Counted from the stretch's first letter, positions 9,748 to 18,483 are shown. The stretch: DNA of 64,000 bases from Sphingobium sp. HWE2-09 (GCF_035989265.1 NZ_JAYKZX010000001.1:947001-1011000), one strand, 5' to 3'. Numbers and translations: made by a program. The notes: generated by a model not told the origin, from the sequence alone.

Positions 9748-10170
9748 CTTATCCTCCCCAACTATCGATCCGCCAACATTGGTCGGAACTGATATCTTTT
9801 CTTTATGCGTAACATATATACCGAACCAAAACGCATGTAAAAGGATATTTGAACGCTTTCGAGCGTTAATTTTTTGGCGCTTGGTTAGCTTTGCGGGCGC
9901 CATTTCAAGGTTTCATACGCAGCGCGTTGCTAGATCAAAATATTGAAAAATCGTGATAAAATATCGATCTTGATGTCCGATCCGGTGATGATGGGTGACG
10001 TGACTCTGTTTGTTTGAACAACTATACAGTCAGAGAAAGCAGGTACGCCCGCCCAATGCGGCAATGCGTAAATGATCCGTTGATCGGCATGCGAATCGTA
10101 GCAGCCTTCATCATGGCTGCGTCGTCGCTCAATCGACTGACGAGTAGAGCGGATCGCTCCTTCCTGCGGC
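9748..10170. promoter_or_regulatory. Intergenic region upstream of the TonB receptor, with TGCGTA elements
   Basis: About 420 bases with no convincing gene. It is the leader of the minus-strand receptor at 9747 and the tail region of the TetR gene ending at 10171. It is AT-richer than its surroundings and holds two exact TGCGTA elements at 9806-9811 (within TATGCGTAACATA, whose TATG/CATA ends form a short inverted repeat) and 10075-10080. These belong to the element set discussed in the findings. No clear -35/-10 pair could be fixed by eye. Confidence 0.45.
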
Positions 10171-10815
10171 CTATCCTCGACCGGCTAATATGCCGCCGCA
10201 AAATAGTTGGGTGAGTTTCGCTGCCAATATATCAAGGCGTGCGGGATCGTTCGCGACATCCACGTCATTTTGGAAAAAACGGCGGTGCGCTTCGGCAAGG
10301 ACGAGGTTGGTCAACGCTTCCGCTGCGAATGCGCTATCCTGATCCGGAATCGCGCCAGACTTTATAAGCCGGTCGAGCAGCGCGATAAGCGGGTCCATAT
10401 AACGGCGCACCACCGCCTGTTCTATGCGGGGCTTGGCTTCATCCATGAAGTCGGGATTAAGTATCAACAGCCGCCGGAGCGACATGGCTTGCGGCAGACA
10501 TACTTCTTTCAGGCTTTGGTTTATAAAATCGCGCAGACTTTGCCGCCAGTCCGACTGATCGGCGATGACGAGCGGTTCCCGCCCATAATCCAGCAGCCTG
10601 CGCACAACGGCAGCCATCAATGCGGCCTTGTTGCCATACCGCATATAGACGGTTTTCCGGGATAGGCCGGATCCAGCGATAATGGTGTTCATGGTCAGGC
10701 CGGGGCCATGTTCGACCACCATCTGAACGGCGGCATCGACAAGCTGTTGGTCGATATCGCCACTTTCTTCGCGTCGGGGGCGGCCGGGGCGGCGGGGGCG
10801 GTGTGCGTCGGTCAT
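10171..10815 (-). CDS. TetR-family transcriptional regulator
   Basis: 214 residues from ATG 10815 (ATG 10827 is also open; neither has a clear ribosome site). The N-terminus is Arg/Pro rich, then a TetR HTH: DIDQQLVDAAVQMVVEHG, followed by the recognition region IIAGSGLSRKTVYMRYGNKAAL. The C-terminal ligand domain includes AEALTNLVLAEAHRRFF, a pattern common in TetR_C-type regulators. It lies upstream of the frameshifted TonB receptor on the same strand and is the likeliest local repressor for it. Ligand unknown; a steroid or its CoA ester is only a guess from the neighbourhood. Confidence 0.87.
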   Translation of the reverse strand: MTDAHRPRRPGRPRREESGDIDQQLVDAAVQMVVEHGPGLTMNTIIAGSGLSRKTVYMRYGNKAALMAAVVRRLLDYGREPLVIADQSDWRQSLRDFINQSLKEVCLPQAMSLRRLLILNPDFMDEAKPRIEQAVVRRYMDPLIALLDRLIKSGAIPDQDSAFAAEALTNLVLAEAHRRFFQNDVDVANDPARLDILAAKLTQLFCGGILAGRG

Positions 10816-11139
10816 GCGATGGAACATGGCAAAAAAAACGACTTAATAAAATAGACAATTGTGTTTCGTTTTTGAGGATTTTATTTTTTTGGGAGGATTC
10901 CGTATTAAAAAAAGGGTGTGGGCCGTTCCATGTTTCGCAGGGCCGTTCGTCCTGCTGTATGACGCCCCTCAGACTATATTTGTTTCGGATATCGGACTGA
11001 CGGGATGGACGAGCGAAGTGTCAGTACCCGACGCCTCTGCCGACCGCAGCTTGCATGGTAGCAAGCCCTCAGTCTCCGGCGTTCGCCAACAATAGTTCAC
11101 GGATGCAGCCCCGGCGCTGGACCAGCCAGCGTCATGTGA

Positions 11140-11162
11140 GACGAGCGCGTCAGGCGCTCGTC
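11140..11162. terminator. Hairpin, 9-bp perfect stem
   Basis: GACGAGCGC and GCGCTCGTC pair around a 5-base loop. It lies beyond the larger hairpin at 11211-11242 when read from the small exported gene. No T tract follows on either strand, so it could be a second stem in a tandem transcript end or a protein-binding palindrome. Confidence 0.35.
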
Positions 11163-11210
11163 CAGCGTACTACCAACCTAATCAAAGTCGGTAATTTGGT
11201 GAGACAGCAG

Positions 11211-11242
11211 AATGGAAGGCGCCAATCGTGGCGCCTTCCATT
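11211..11242 (-). terminator. Probable terminator hairpin, 14-bp perfect stem
   Basis: AATGGAAGGCGCCA and TGGCGCCTTCCATT form a perfect 14-bp stem with a 4-base loop (ATCG). It begins 25 bases after the stop of the minus-strand small exported protein. The U tract is poor, but stem strength and position fit a transcript end for that gene. Confidence 0.6.
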
Positions 11243-11266
11243 ATAGGAATAAGACCGCAGATGCCG

Positions 11267-11584
11267 TCAGGGCAGTTTGGCAAGGTCCGCGTCGATTGCC
11301 GCCAAGCGCTGATCGGTCACGTCGTCAGGGGCATATTGCTGAATGGCCTTTAGCGACATACCGCGCGCCATATCGACCTGATCATTGGTCGTCATGCCCG
11401 GGATATGCTTTTCGACGATCGCCTTGGTGGCGGGATTGTCCAGCAATGTGCCGAGATCCGTTTCTTCCGCCGTGTACTTCGCTTTCGCCAGGGCGGCAGG
11501 CGCGGGCGCTGGTGCCGTTTGTGCGAACGCGGTGACGGTCGTGATGCTGATGGCCGCGGCCGCCGCAATAAGGAAATGACGCAT
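11267..11584 (-). CDS. Small exported protein of unknown function
   Basis: 105 residues from ATG 11584, nine bases after GGAGG. A clear Sec signal peptide (MRHFLIAAAAAISITTVTAFAQ, charged start, hydrophobic core, AFAQ cleavage) is followed by an Ala/Pro linker and a ~70-residue helical domain containing TDLGTLLDNPATKAIVEKHIPGM and MSLKAIQQYAPD. Mature protein about 83 residues, presumably periplasmic. It lies 62 bases downstream of a TetR gene on the same strand and may be cotranscribed with it. Similar small proteins occur next to steroid and esterase genes in sphingomonads as far as I recall, but I assign no function. Confidence 0.72.
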   Translation of the reverse strand: MRHFLIAAAAAISITTVTAFAQTAPAPAPAALAKAKYTAEETDLGTLLDNPATKAIVEKHIPGMTTNDQVDMARGMSLKAIQQYAPDDVTDQRLAAIDADLAKLP

Positions 11585-11645
11585 TTTCAAGATCCTCCAT
11601 TATAGATGCAGGATATATCGCACGGTATCGTTCTAAATTCAAGGG

Positions 11646-12296
11646 TCACCAGTTTCTTCGGGCCGCCATGAACAAGTCCACCGTTCTGTTCGCGGCGTCG
11701 ATCATTTCCTCAGTGGAAATCACGCGCGAGCCACTTTCCTGCAATTGCCAGCCGGTAATCGCCGACACGAACATGCGTGCGACGGACTCCGGCTGACGGG
11801 CAGGAATTCCATCCCTCTCTCCCGCCTCCGCTATGTCCTTTGCGATGAGGCGCACGATGTAGAGATAGCCAACCTCGTACATAGCTTGTGACAATTTTGG
11901 GAAGCGGTCCCGTGTGGATAGGATCAAGAGCTGAAATGCGTGGACTTCGGGCTGCGTAACAGATTGAGCGATGGTGTGCCCGTGATAGCGTAGCCGCTCT
12001 TCGATGTCATCGGTAAGGAGATGGTCATGTTCCGATGCCGCCAGCGACCATTCTTTAACCCGGTCCTCGACTATGGCGGTGAAGAGCGCTTCTTTGGACG
12101 GGTAGCGGACGTAAAGCGTTCCCTTGGATACGCCTGCCACCGCTGCAACATTTTCCATGGCGACAGTGTCGTAGCCGCCTTCCAGAAACATGTCCCGTGC
12201 GGTGTTGAGAATCGTGCGCTCGATCGCCACCACCTGTTTGGCGGTGGGGCGGCCCTTTTTGGGCACAAATGCCTTTACGGTGTCGGTCTTGGCCAT
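11646..12296 (-). CDS. TetR-family transcriptional regulator
   Basis: 216 residues from ATG 12296; an upstream extension of 32 codons is open but unlike any TetR N-terminus. HTH region: RTILNTARDMFLEGGYDTVAMENVAAVAGVSKGTLYVRYPSKEALF, the canonical TetR signature. The C-terminal half (GIPARQPESVARMFVSAITGWQLQ) resembles the AefR-like C-terminal domain. Its 5' region, shared with the plus-strand gene at 12788, carries a TGCGTA element at 12486-12491. It is probably a local repressor; the ligand is unknown. Confidence 0.88.
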   Translation of the reverse strand: MAKTDTVKAFVPKKGRPTAKQVVAIERTILNTARDMFLEGGYDTVAMENVAAVAGVSKGTLYVRYPSKEALFTAIVEDRVKEWSLAASEHDHLLTDDIEERLRYHGHTIAQSVTQPEVHAFQLLILSTRDRFPKLSQAMYEVGYLYIVRLIAKDIAEAGERDGIPARQPESVARMFVSAITGWQLQESGSRVISTEEMIDAANRTVDLFMAARRNW

Positions 12297-12787
12297 TGGC
12301 GATTGTTTGGCGGAACTGTCGCCGGGAAGCAACGGTGGAAAAGCGGTCAGCCTAACGCCGGTCATTCCAACGGATGCAGCGCCGAACTGCACTCTTGGCC
12401 ATCTGTCTGCGGTCTGTCTGGCGCATCGACTGGCTTGACCCGCACATCTCGAAACGCCCCTGTTCAGCTTGCAGCAGATTTCTTATACGCAAGATTGTGT
12501 TGGAATTGCTCTACGCGTATTGAAAAATGCAAAGGCGTTAATATGGCTATTTGCGTTTTAGCAAGGCTGATGGATAGGATGGATATGGCAAAGCGGAATG
12601 CGAAGCGGTGATCGGCGCGCTGGCCTGAAATCATGTCGATGCCCGGCCGATCCATATATCCATCGTCAGCCTGGACGACCGACCCGTCGCGCTCGAAGCG
12701 CCGCGGGTCCGGCAACGGAATGCAAGATTTTGATCCGTCCTTGACGAACGGGTTTGCACCACAAGATGAGTCAATAGGAGACGAATG
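12297..12787. promoter_or_regulatory. Intergenic region between a TetR gene and an unknown gene
   Basis: 490 bases. The TetR-proximal part has low coding character. Around 12480-12560 it is AT-rich, with TATACGCA (12484-12491) and TACGCGTATTG (12512-12522) in opposite orientations, a possible operator pair. At about 12605-12735 the minus strand reads a short high-GC stretch with coding-like bias (PLPDPRRFERDGSVVQADDG) that has no start and may be a gene relic. Confidence 0.4.
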
Positions 12788-13474
12788 ATGGCGACGGCAC
12801 CGAAGACGCAAGAATTATTGGGCGCGCGCTCTATGGGGCATATGGCGCTCCATTATAAAACGGCCGAGGAAGGGCCGTTGGCGGCGCGGCTGCTCGGCAT
12901 GTTGGGTTATGTCCTGACGCAGGATCTGGTGCTGCCGTCGGGCGCGCATTTCTACCGCTTCGTGGTGGACGCCCGGCATCAGCCGCGTGGCGACGGGATC
13001 GTTTATCTGTCGCTCATTCCCGATGCCCAGCGCGACTTGATGGCGGCCATTCACGACGCGCTGAACGTAGGGACCGATCATGAGCATCCTGCCGTGGTGG
13101 CGATGCGCGCGAAGATGGACGAGGATCCGGAATATAGCTTCCATTACGGGACGTTGCTGGACAGCCTGGAAGATCTTGAGAATATCTTCGTCACGCTGGA
13201 GGACGCCAACCGCAACGATCCTGAACTGAAAGGGCGGTTGAAGCTGGTCTACAACCGTGCGTTGCCGGGCAATCCCGATGTCGATGCCCGCCTGGACGCC
13301 TCCCCCATCTATGGCGGCGTGACCCGCTATGCCTATGGCAAGAATGGCGTTCAGGCTTTTCTGGAAACCGACATTATGTCGAGCGGTATTCTTGGCGAAA
13401 CCATGATGCTGGAATTCGACTATGTCTTCCCGGGCTATGCCAACCATGTGCTGTCCGTGGTCGAATGGGAATGA
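12788..13474 (+). CDS. Conserved-looking protein of unknown function, possibly VOC-like
   Basis: 228 residues; ATG 12788 is preferred over the adjacent ATG 12785 because AGGAG at 12776-12780 is better spaced. I do not recognise the family with certainty. The N-terminal part (SMGHMALHYKTAEEGPLAARLLGMLGYVL) reads like the first beta-alpha-beta unit of a vicinal-oxygen-chelate protein, with a His where a metal ligand would sit, but the rest lacks a clear second module. No signal peptide or membrane segment. It is preceded by a possible operator region and followed by a very strong terminator, so it is a single-gene transcript. Confidence 0.7.
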   Translation: MATAPKTQELLGARSMGHMALHYKTAEEGPLAARLLGMLGYVLTQDLVLPSGAHFYRFVVDARHQPRGDGIVYLSLIPDAQRDLMAAIHDALNVGTDHEHPAVVAMRAKMDEDPEYSFHYGTLLDSLEDLENIFVTLEDANRNDPELKGRLKLVYNRALPGNPDVDARLDASPIYGGVTRYAYGKNGVQAFLETDIMSSGILGETMMLEFDYVFPGYANHVLSVVEWE

Positions 13475-13525
13475 CGCCAGGCGGTGCGATCGCGCCGAAT
13501 GAGAATTAGGATCGGTCGATTGCGT

Positions 13526-13571
13526 GGGCGTCGCGCTGGCAGGGTCATCTGACCCTTCCAGCGCGACGCCC
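13526..13571. terminator. Long near-perfect hairpin terminator
   Basis: A 22-bp stem (13526-13547 against 13550-13571) with one mismatch and a minimal loop, 51 bases after the stop of the gene at 12788. No strong T run follows, but the predicted stability is very high. Confidence 0.65.
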
Positions 13572-13760
13572 CTTGGCAAATCAGACTCGCTAGCCACAGA
13601 TCGCGCAATGCGTTAAGCGGACATAAAATCGCTATATAGAACGCAAATTAGCAATATAATTAAATACTATCTTTCATTTGCGTAGTTCATTAGCCATTCT
13701 TACAAGGCGAATATGAGGCGTCCGAGAAAAGGGCGACACGTTGCAATAGGAGAAAAAGTC

Positions 13761-14264
13761 ATGTCCCCCACCCTTGAAGAGCTTGCGCAACGGCTTCAGC
13801 TTCTGGAGGACAAGGAAGCTATCCGGCTGCTGAAATCGCGCTACCTGCGCGCCTGCGACTTGAAGCAGCCTGATGCCGTACGCGACTGCTTTTTGCCTAA
13901 CGCCGTCCGCATCGCCTATCAGGGCTTTCCGATTTTTACCGATCGTGATGCCTTTGTCGCGACCTATGAAAGCATGGCCTGTCAGGGCGGCGTCTATGAC
14001 ATTCATCATGCCGCGAACTGGGACATCAGCGTGACGGGGCCGGACGAAGCCCGTGGCATCTGGTCGCTCAATTTCCGTACGATCCTGACCGGGCCGCGCC
14101 AAGTGACCCGGCTCGCGGTGGAATATGACGATCTTTATCGTCGGCAGGACGGACGTTGGTGGATTGCGGAAACCACAAGCCGCGTGACGTCCGTCCTGAC
14201 CGAACAGATCGGGGAAGACGGGTCTTTGACGGTGCTGGCATCCGGCGAAATTCCCGCCAACTGA
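13761..14264 (+). CDS. SnoaL/NTF2-like protein, possible steroid dehydratase or isomerase
   Basis: 167 residues, the same size as BaiE-type dehydratases. Start ATG 13761 after AGGAGA. The opening LEELAQRLQLLEDKEAIRLLKSRYLRACDLKQ contains the Tyr-x4-Asp pair (YLRACD) at the BaiE catalytic positions. A His pair (DIHHAANWD) lies where BaiE has its active-site His, and the ending has the usual YRRQDGRWWIAET strand. It is cotranscribed with the SDR starting 29 bases downstream. A dehydratase or isomerase acting on a hydroxysteroid is likely in this context; the position is unknown. Confidence 0.8.
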   Translation: MSPTLEELAQRLQLLEDKEAIRLLKSRYLRACDLKQPDAVRDCFLPNAVRIAYQGFPIFTDRDAFVATYESMACQGGVYDIHHAANWDISVTGPDEARGIWSLNFRTILTGPRQVTRLAVEYDDLYRRQDGRWWIAETTSRVTSVLTEQIGEDGSLTVLASGEIPAN

Positions 14265-14293
14265 CCTGCCCGGCGAATATGGGAGAGAGCCAG

Positions 14294-15049
14294 ATGATCG
14301 ACTATGGTCTGCAAGGGAAGGTGGCGATGGTGACGGGCGCGGGCGGCGGCATCGGCCGGGCTAGCGCGCTGGTCTTCGCGCGCTCGGGTGCGAGCGTGCT
14401 GGTGAGCGACGTCCATGACGATCATGGCGAGGAAACGGCCGCGCTGATCCGGGAAAAGGGCGGGACGGCCGTCTATCAACGCTGTGATGTCAGCGATCCG
14501 GCGCAGGTAAAGGCCATGGTCGCCGCAGTGGTCGATCGGTTTGGGCGGCTCGATTGCGCGTTCAACAATGCGGGCATCAATTCGGTTACGTTGGACGAAT
14601 ATGACGATGCGGTTTGGGCGCGCGCCTTATCCGTCAACCTGACCGGCGTGATGCTGTGTATGCGCGAAGCCGCCGAAGTGATGCTGAAGCAGGGCGGCGG
14701 AGCGATCGTCAACACCGCCTCGATCAATGGCGTCGTGGGTAATCCGGGCCAGCCCGCCTATACGGCGGCCAAACATGGCGTCGTCGGCCTGACCCGTCAT
14801 GCCGCGCTCCGCTGGGCAAAGGACGGGATTCGCGTGAACGCGGTCTGCCCCGGCGTCATCGACACGCCGATGTCGGCGCAGGCCGCCGCCGACCCGCAGA
14901 TCCGCGCCATGATCGAGTCCATGACACCGATGGGCCGCATGGGCCGAGCGGAGGAAATTGCGGAGGCGGCGGTATGGCTATGTTCGGACGCGGCCAGCTT
15001 CATCACCGGTCATCCGCTGCTGATCGACGGTGGGGTGACCGCCGTCTAA
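14294..15049 (+). CDS. Short-chain dehydrogenase/reductase
   Basis: 251 residues from ATG 14294 after GGGAGAG. Classical SDR: TGAGGGIGRA, a D-x-x-D acidic strand end (VSDVHDDHG) that favours NAD, FNNAGI, catalytic SINGVVGNPGQPAYTAAK with Ser 13 before Tyr, and a DGGVTAV end. Pairs with the SnoaL protein upstream in a two-gene unit, suggesting consecutive oxidation and dehydration steps. Closed by the terminator at 15094-15120. Confidence 0.86.
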   Translation: MIDYGLQGKVAMVTGAGGGIGRASALVFARSGASVLVSDVHDDHGEETAALIREKGGTAVYQRCDVSDPAQVKAMVAAVVDRFGRLDCAFNNAGINSVTLDEYDDAVWARALSVNLTGVMLCMREAAEVMLKQGGGAIVNTASINGVVGNPGQPAYTAAKHGVVGLTRHAALRWAKDGIRVNAVCPGVIDTPMSAQAAADPQIRAMIESMTPMGRMGRAEEIAEAAVWLCSDAASFITGHPLLIDGGVTAV

Positions 15050-15093
15050 GGCAGATGATTTCGGCGAGTTGAAGCATCCCTGGCTGAAGCGCG

Positions 15094-15120
15094 AGGCCCG
15101 GTTTCGGAAGAACCGGGCCT
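15094..15120. terminator. Bidirectional hairpin terminator between convergent genes
   Basis: AGGCCCGGTT / AACCGGGCCT, 10-bp perfect stem with a 7-base loop; flanking GAAGCGCG/TTCGCC extends the pairing partly. It sits between the stop of the SDR at 15049 and the convergent EthD-like gene ending at 15131. Confidence 0.75.
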
Positions 15121-15130
15121 TCGCCTTTCC

Positions 15131-15850
15131 CTATGGCTTGTCGAGGTGCGCGAAGTCGAACTGGCTGGTCGGGATGATGTCGATCCGCGCGAAATCGATG
15201 AACCCCGCACAGCTGTCGGTCATCTCTGTGGTGTTGCGCGCAAATTTCGCCTCGTCGCCGACGGCGTCGAAAAAGACGCGCGGATCGGCCATCGCTTCGA
15301 GCGGGAAGCATTCCTCCACGAAGGCGCCATAAGCGGGCGCATTGGCCGTCAGCGGTCGCACGATGATGTTCTGCACATATTCGAAGTTGGATTGGGTATC
15401 GATCGCGACGCGGGTGTGATGGCTATGCCAATGCGCGACGGCGTCTTGCCAGGGCATGTCCGGGCGGAATGAGATGAAGCTGGCCTGTGACCAGCCCGCG
15501 GTGCGCGACCCGCCTTGCGGCACATATCGGTTGTTGGGGATGATCGTCGATTCCGCCACCAGCCAGGCCTCGAAACGGTCGCTATGGCTGGCCAGAACCT
15601 CGTCCACAGCGCCCCGGAAAATCGCATTGGCGGACGGTAGCCAGAATTGCACGGCCGCATCCTGCTGCCGTTCCTGCCACTGCTGGACGAGCGGCGCGGC
15701 CGGTTCGACCGTCGCGTCGCGGACATTGAGGCGCACGCTACTCGCGCCCGCCGCCTTGAGCGCGCCGGGCAGGCTCGCGACAAGGCGATTGGCATAGGCG
15801 GCGCGGCTCTCACCCGCTGGCGCCCACAAGGCGCAGATCAGTTTTTCCAT
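15131..15850 (-). CDS. EthD-like dimeric alpha/beta-barrel protein
   Basis: 239 residues that look like two ferredoxin-like halves. The second half carries PDMPWQDAVAHWHSHHTRVAI and YVQNIIVRPL, the EthD-domain pattern of a His-rich helix followed by a strand. EthD proteins accompany P450 and other catabolic systems and are thought to bind or process hydrophobic intermediates; the reaction is generally unknown. The start is 10 bases after the stop of the SDR at 15861, so the two are one operon. No transport signal. Confidence 0.7.
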   Translation of the reverse strand: MEKLICALWAPAGESRAAYANRLVASLPGALKAAGASSVRLNVRDATVEPAAPLVQQWQERQQDAAVQFWLPSANAIFRGAVDEVLASHSDRFEAWLVAESTIIPNNRYVPQGGSRTAGWSQASFISFRPDMPWQDAVAHWHSHHTRVAIDTQSNFEYVQNIIVRPLTANAPAYGAFVEECFPLEAMADPRVFFDAVGDEAKFARNTTEMTDSCAGFIDFARIDIIPTSQFDFAHLDKP

Positions 15851-15860
15851 GTTATGATCC

Positions 15861-16622
15861 TTAATCGAAGTTGGCTTGCCCGCCGTCCAGCGGAATGGTC
15901 GCGCCGGTCAGATAGCCAAGGTCCGACCCGCACAGCCCGACGATTGCCCGGCCGATATCCTCCTCCAGTCGACCGATGCGACCCAGAGGGATAGTGCGGA
16001 AAAAGGCTTCCGATTCTTCCGGATTATTGTCGATCCACCATTTGAGGCTTGGCGATTCGGCATGAGGGGCGATGGTGAGGACGCGGATATTCTCCCGCCC
16101 CCATTCGGACGCGGCGGCGCGGGTCAGCGCCCGGGTCGCCTGCTTGATCGCGCCATAACAGCCATAGGTCGCCATGTCCCAACGGATGCCCGCCGATGAG
16201 GCGAAGTTGAAGATGGCGCCGCCGCCGCGACCCGCCATATGGGCATGGACCAGTTTCATCAGGCGGAAACTGGCGAGCGGGCCGGATTCGAATCCAGCGG
16301 TAAAGGCCTCGTCCGACACATCGTCGATCAGGCCCAGCGGCACTTCCTGCGCATTGTTGACCAGGATATCGATCCCGCCCAGATCGCGCACCGCGATATC
16401 GACGGCACGGGCGAGATCGGCGGCATCCTTGACATTGCAGGCGACGGGAATGGCGCGCACTCCGCGTTCCTTCGCCAGCCGGGCGGTCTGTTCCACCTTG
16501 TCCAGCGTGCGCCCGGCCAGTAGCAGGTTCACGCCTTCGCTGGCCAGGGCCAGGGCTATGCCCTGACCAATGCCTTGCCCTGCCCCGGTAATCAGGGCAA
16601 TCTTGCCTGTCAAAGCGGACAT
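15861..16622 (-). CDS. Short-chain dehydrogenase/reductase
   Basis: 253 residues. TGAGQGIGQG cofactor loop; a NAGRT strand end without an acidic residue hints at NADP use; NNAQ replaces NNAG; catalytic ASSAGIRWDMATYGCYGAIK with Ser at Tyr-13. It resembles the SDR at 5054, but here Ser is kept. First gene of an operon with the EthD-like protein. The 166-base gap to the divergent KstD-like gene holds a TGCGTA element on the minus strand (16665-16670). Confidence 0.86.
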   Translation of the reverse strand: MSALTGKIALITGAGQGIGQGIALALASEGVNLLLAGRTLDKVEQTARLAKERGVRAIPVACNVKDAADLARAVDIAVRDLGGIDILVNNAQEVPLGLIDDVSDEAFTAGFESGPLASFRLMKLVHAHMAGRGGGAIFNFASSAGIRWDMATYGCYGAIKQATRALTRAAASEWGRENIRVLTIAPHAESPSLKWWIDNNPEESEAFFRTIPLGRIGRLEEDIGRAIVGLCGSDLGYLTGATIPLDGGQANFD

Positions 16623-16788
16623 CCCATTCTCCTAATGCTCATCGTAGAAATTATGCCATCATACTACGCAGCAAGTTGACTTTATGGCAAGATGGACCGC
16701 ATTCTGCGTTCCATGGAGGCGGATGAGATGAAGCGGTCGAGAGGGCGCTTGCTTATCGCCTGACAGAATGGATTCGGAACGGACAAGC

Positions 16789-18477
16789 ATGAGTAACTGG
16801 GACAAGGAAGTCGATATCCTCATAGTGGGATCGGGTGCGGGCGGCCTGTTGTCGGCACTGGTCGGCGCGCATAACCGCGCCGATGTGCTGATCGTGGAGA
16901 AAGCGGACCTGTGGGGCGGCACGTCCGCAACCTCCGGCGGCGGTATCTGGATTCCGGGCAGCGACCCGGCAAAGGCGGCCGGGTTCGAAGATGATCTGGA
17001 CGACGCCTTCACCTATTTGCGCGGCCTGTCGGCAGACAATGTGCCTGACGCGAACATCCGCGCCTATGTCGATAATGCGGCGCCGATGCTGCGTTGGGTC
17101 ATGGCGAACACGCCGGTACAATATATGGCGTTCCCTTATCCCGACTATCATGCCGAAAATCCCGGCGGGTCGGCGCAGGGCTTTCGTACCCATTTGCCCA
17201 TGCCGCTCGACGGCAAGCCATTGGGCGCGGACATTCGCAAGTTGCGCTTCGCATCGCCCGCGGCCAGCCTGTTCGGCTATCTGAACTGGCATTTCAGCGA
17301 GACCTACGAACTGCTGTACCGCACGAAGGGGTGGATCAAGCATCTGGTCGTGAACATGAGCAAATATTGGCTCGACCTGCCGTTCCGCCTGACGTCGCGC
17401 AAGGATCGACGCTTGACCTTAGGCAATGCGCTGACCGGCGGATTGCGTATGGCGCTCAACCGCCAGGGCGTGCCGCTCTGGCTGGAAACGCCGCTTAAGG
17501 ACCTGGTGCGCGACGGCGACAAGGTGACGGGCGCCATCGTGGAAAAGGATGGCAAACCCTATCGCATTGGCGTGCGCAAAGGCGTGGTGCTGGCGGCCGG
17601 GGGCTATGACAAGAACCCCGCGATGCGGGAGGGCAATGCACCGCTCTATCCCGCCGCGCAATATTCGGGCGGCGTCGCCAGCAACACCGGTGACAGCATC
17701 CGCGCGGGCGAAGCGATCGGCGCGGGCATGATGAACATGCAGTCGGCCTGGGCTGCGCCGGTATTTCATGTGCCGGGCGAAGATCGCGGTCGTCTATCCA
17801 CCATAGAACGGGCGCTGCCGGGTTGCATCATGGTGAATCAGGCGGGCGAGCGTTATCTCAACGAAGCGGCCTCCTACCATATCGTCGGTCAGAAAATGGC
17901 GCGGCGTCAGGCCGAGCAGGGCGATGCATCGCCCAGCTGGATGATCTTCGACCAGGAATATCGCCATAAATTCCCGATGGGGCCGGTCTATCCGCTCATG
18001 CCGACCTTCCTGCACAACAAGGCCGTGCGAAGCATATTGAAGCAGGGCCGATCGGTCGAGGAACTGGCGACCAAGATCGGCATGGACCCGGCCGCCTTGT
18101 CGGCGACGGTCGCCCGCTTCAACACCCATGCGGCCAAGGGGGAAGATCCGCAATTTCACCGGGGCGAGGCGGCCTATGACAAAATGTATGGCGATCCGCG
18201 TCATGGCCCCAATCCTTGCCTGCGGCCGCTGAACAAGGGGCCGTTCTATGCCATGCCGATCTATCCGGGTGACATCGGGACCAATGGTGGCCTGCTGACC
18301 AACGCCCATGCCCAGGTGGTCGATCAGGCAGGCAACGCCATCCCGGGCCTCTATGCCGTGGGCAATAATGCAGCGTCGGCGATGGGCGAAAGCTATCCTG
18401 GTGCGGGCGTCACCATCGGACCTGCGATGACCTTCGGCTATGTCGCTGCGCGGCACATGACGGGCGGGAATGCGTAA
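16789..18477 (+). CDS. 3-ketosteroid delta1-dehydrogenase-like flavoprotein (KstD family)
   Basis: 562 residues from ATG 16789 (ATG 16768 is also open and adds seven residues; neither has a strong ribosome site). FAD loop GSGAGG at residues 14-19, then KADLWGGTSATSGGGIWIPGS, the KstD/fumarate-reductase signature. PYPDYHAENPGG fits the region of the first catalytic Tyr of KstD, and the C-terminal SYPGAGVTIGPAMTFGYVAA (Tyr536, Gly540) fits the Tyr...Gly pair that polarises the 3-keto group. Length matches KstD. Expected reaction: FAD-dependent 1,2-desaturation of a 3-keto-4-ene steroid. It is a single gene, divergent from an SDR-EthD operon. Regiospecificity is inferred. Confidence 0.85.
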   Translation: MSNWDKEVDILIVGSGAGGLLSALVGAHNRADVLIVEKADLWGGTSATSGGGIWIPGSDPAKAAGFEDDLDDAFTYLRGLSADNVPDANIRAYVDNAAPMLRWVMANTPVQYMAFPYPDYHAENPGGSAQGFRTHLPMPLDGKPLGADIRKLRFASPAASLFGYLNWHFSETYELLYRTKGWIKHLVVNMSKYWLDLPFRLTSRKDRRLTLGNALTGGLRMALNRQGVPLWLETPLKDLVRDGDKVTGAIVEKDGKPYRIGVRKGVVLAAGGYDKNPAMREGNAPLYPAAQYSGGVASNTGDSIRAGEAIGAGMMNMQSAWAAPVFHVPGEDRGRLSTIERALPGCIMVNQAGERYLNEAASYHIVGQKMARRQAEQGDASPSWMIFDQEYRHKFPMGPVYPLMPTFLHNKAVRSILKQGRSVEELATKIGMDPAALSATVARFNTHAAKGEDPQFHRGEAAYDKMYGDPRHGPNPCLRPLNKGPFYAMPIYPGDIGTNGGLLTNAHAQVVDQAGNAIPGLYAVGNNAASAMGESYPGAGVTIGPAMTFGYVAARHMTGGNA

Positions 18478-18483
18478 AGTCTG

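Larger units (their letters stand above)
10816..11266. other. Intergenic region with AT-rich stretch and two strong hairpins
   Basis: 450 bases without a gene I can support. 10840-10920 is strikingly AT-rich for this DNA and contains homopolymer A and T tracts, consistent with the promoter of the minus-strand TetR gene. The distal part carries two perfect stem-loops, at 11140-11162 and 11211-11242, described separately. Confidence 0.5.

Noticed and set aside
16283..16294. GGATTCGAATCC, resembling the T-loop of a tRNA
   Set aside because: It lies inside the SDR gene at 15861-16622 on a well-conserved reading frame, and no acceptor stem or anticodon arm can be drawn around it.
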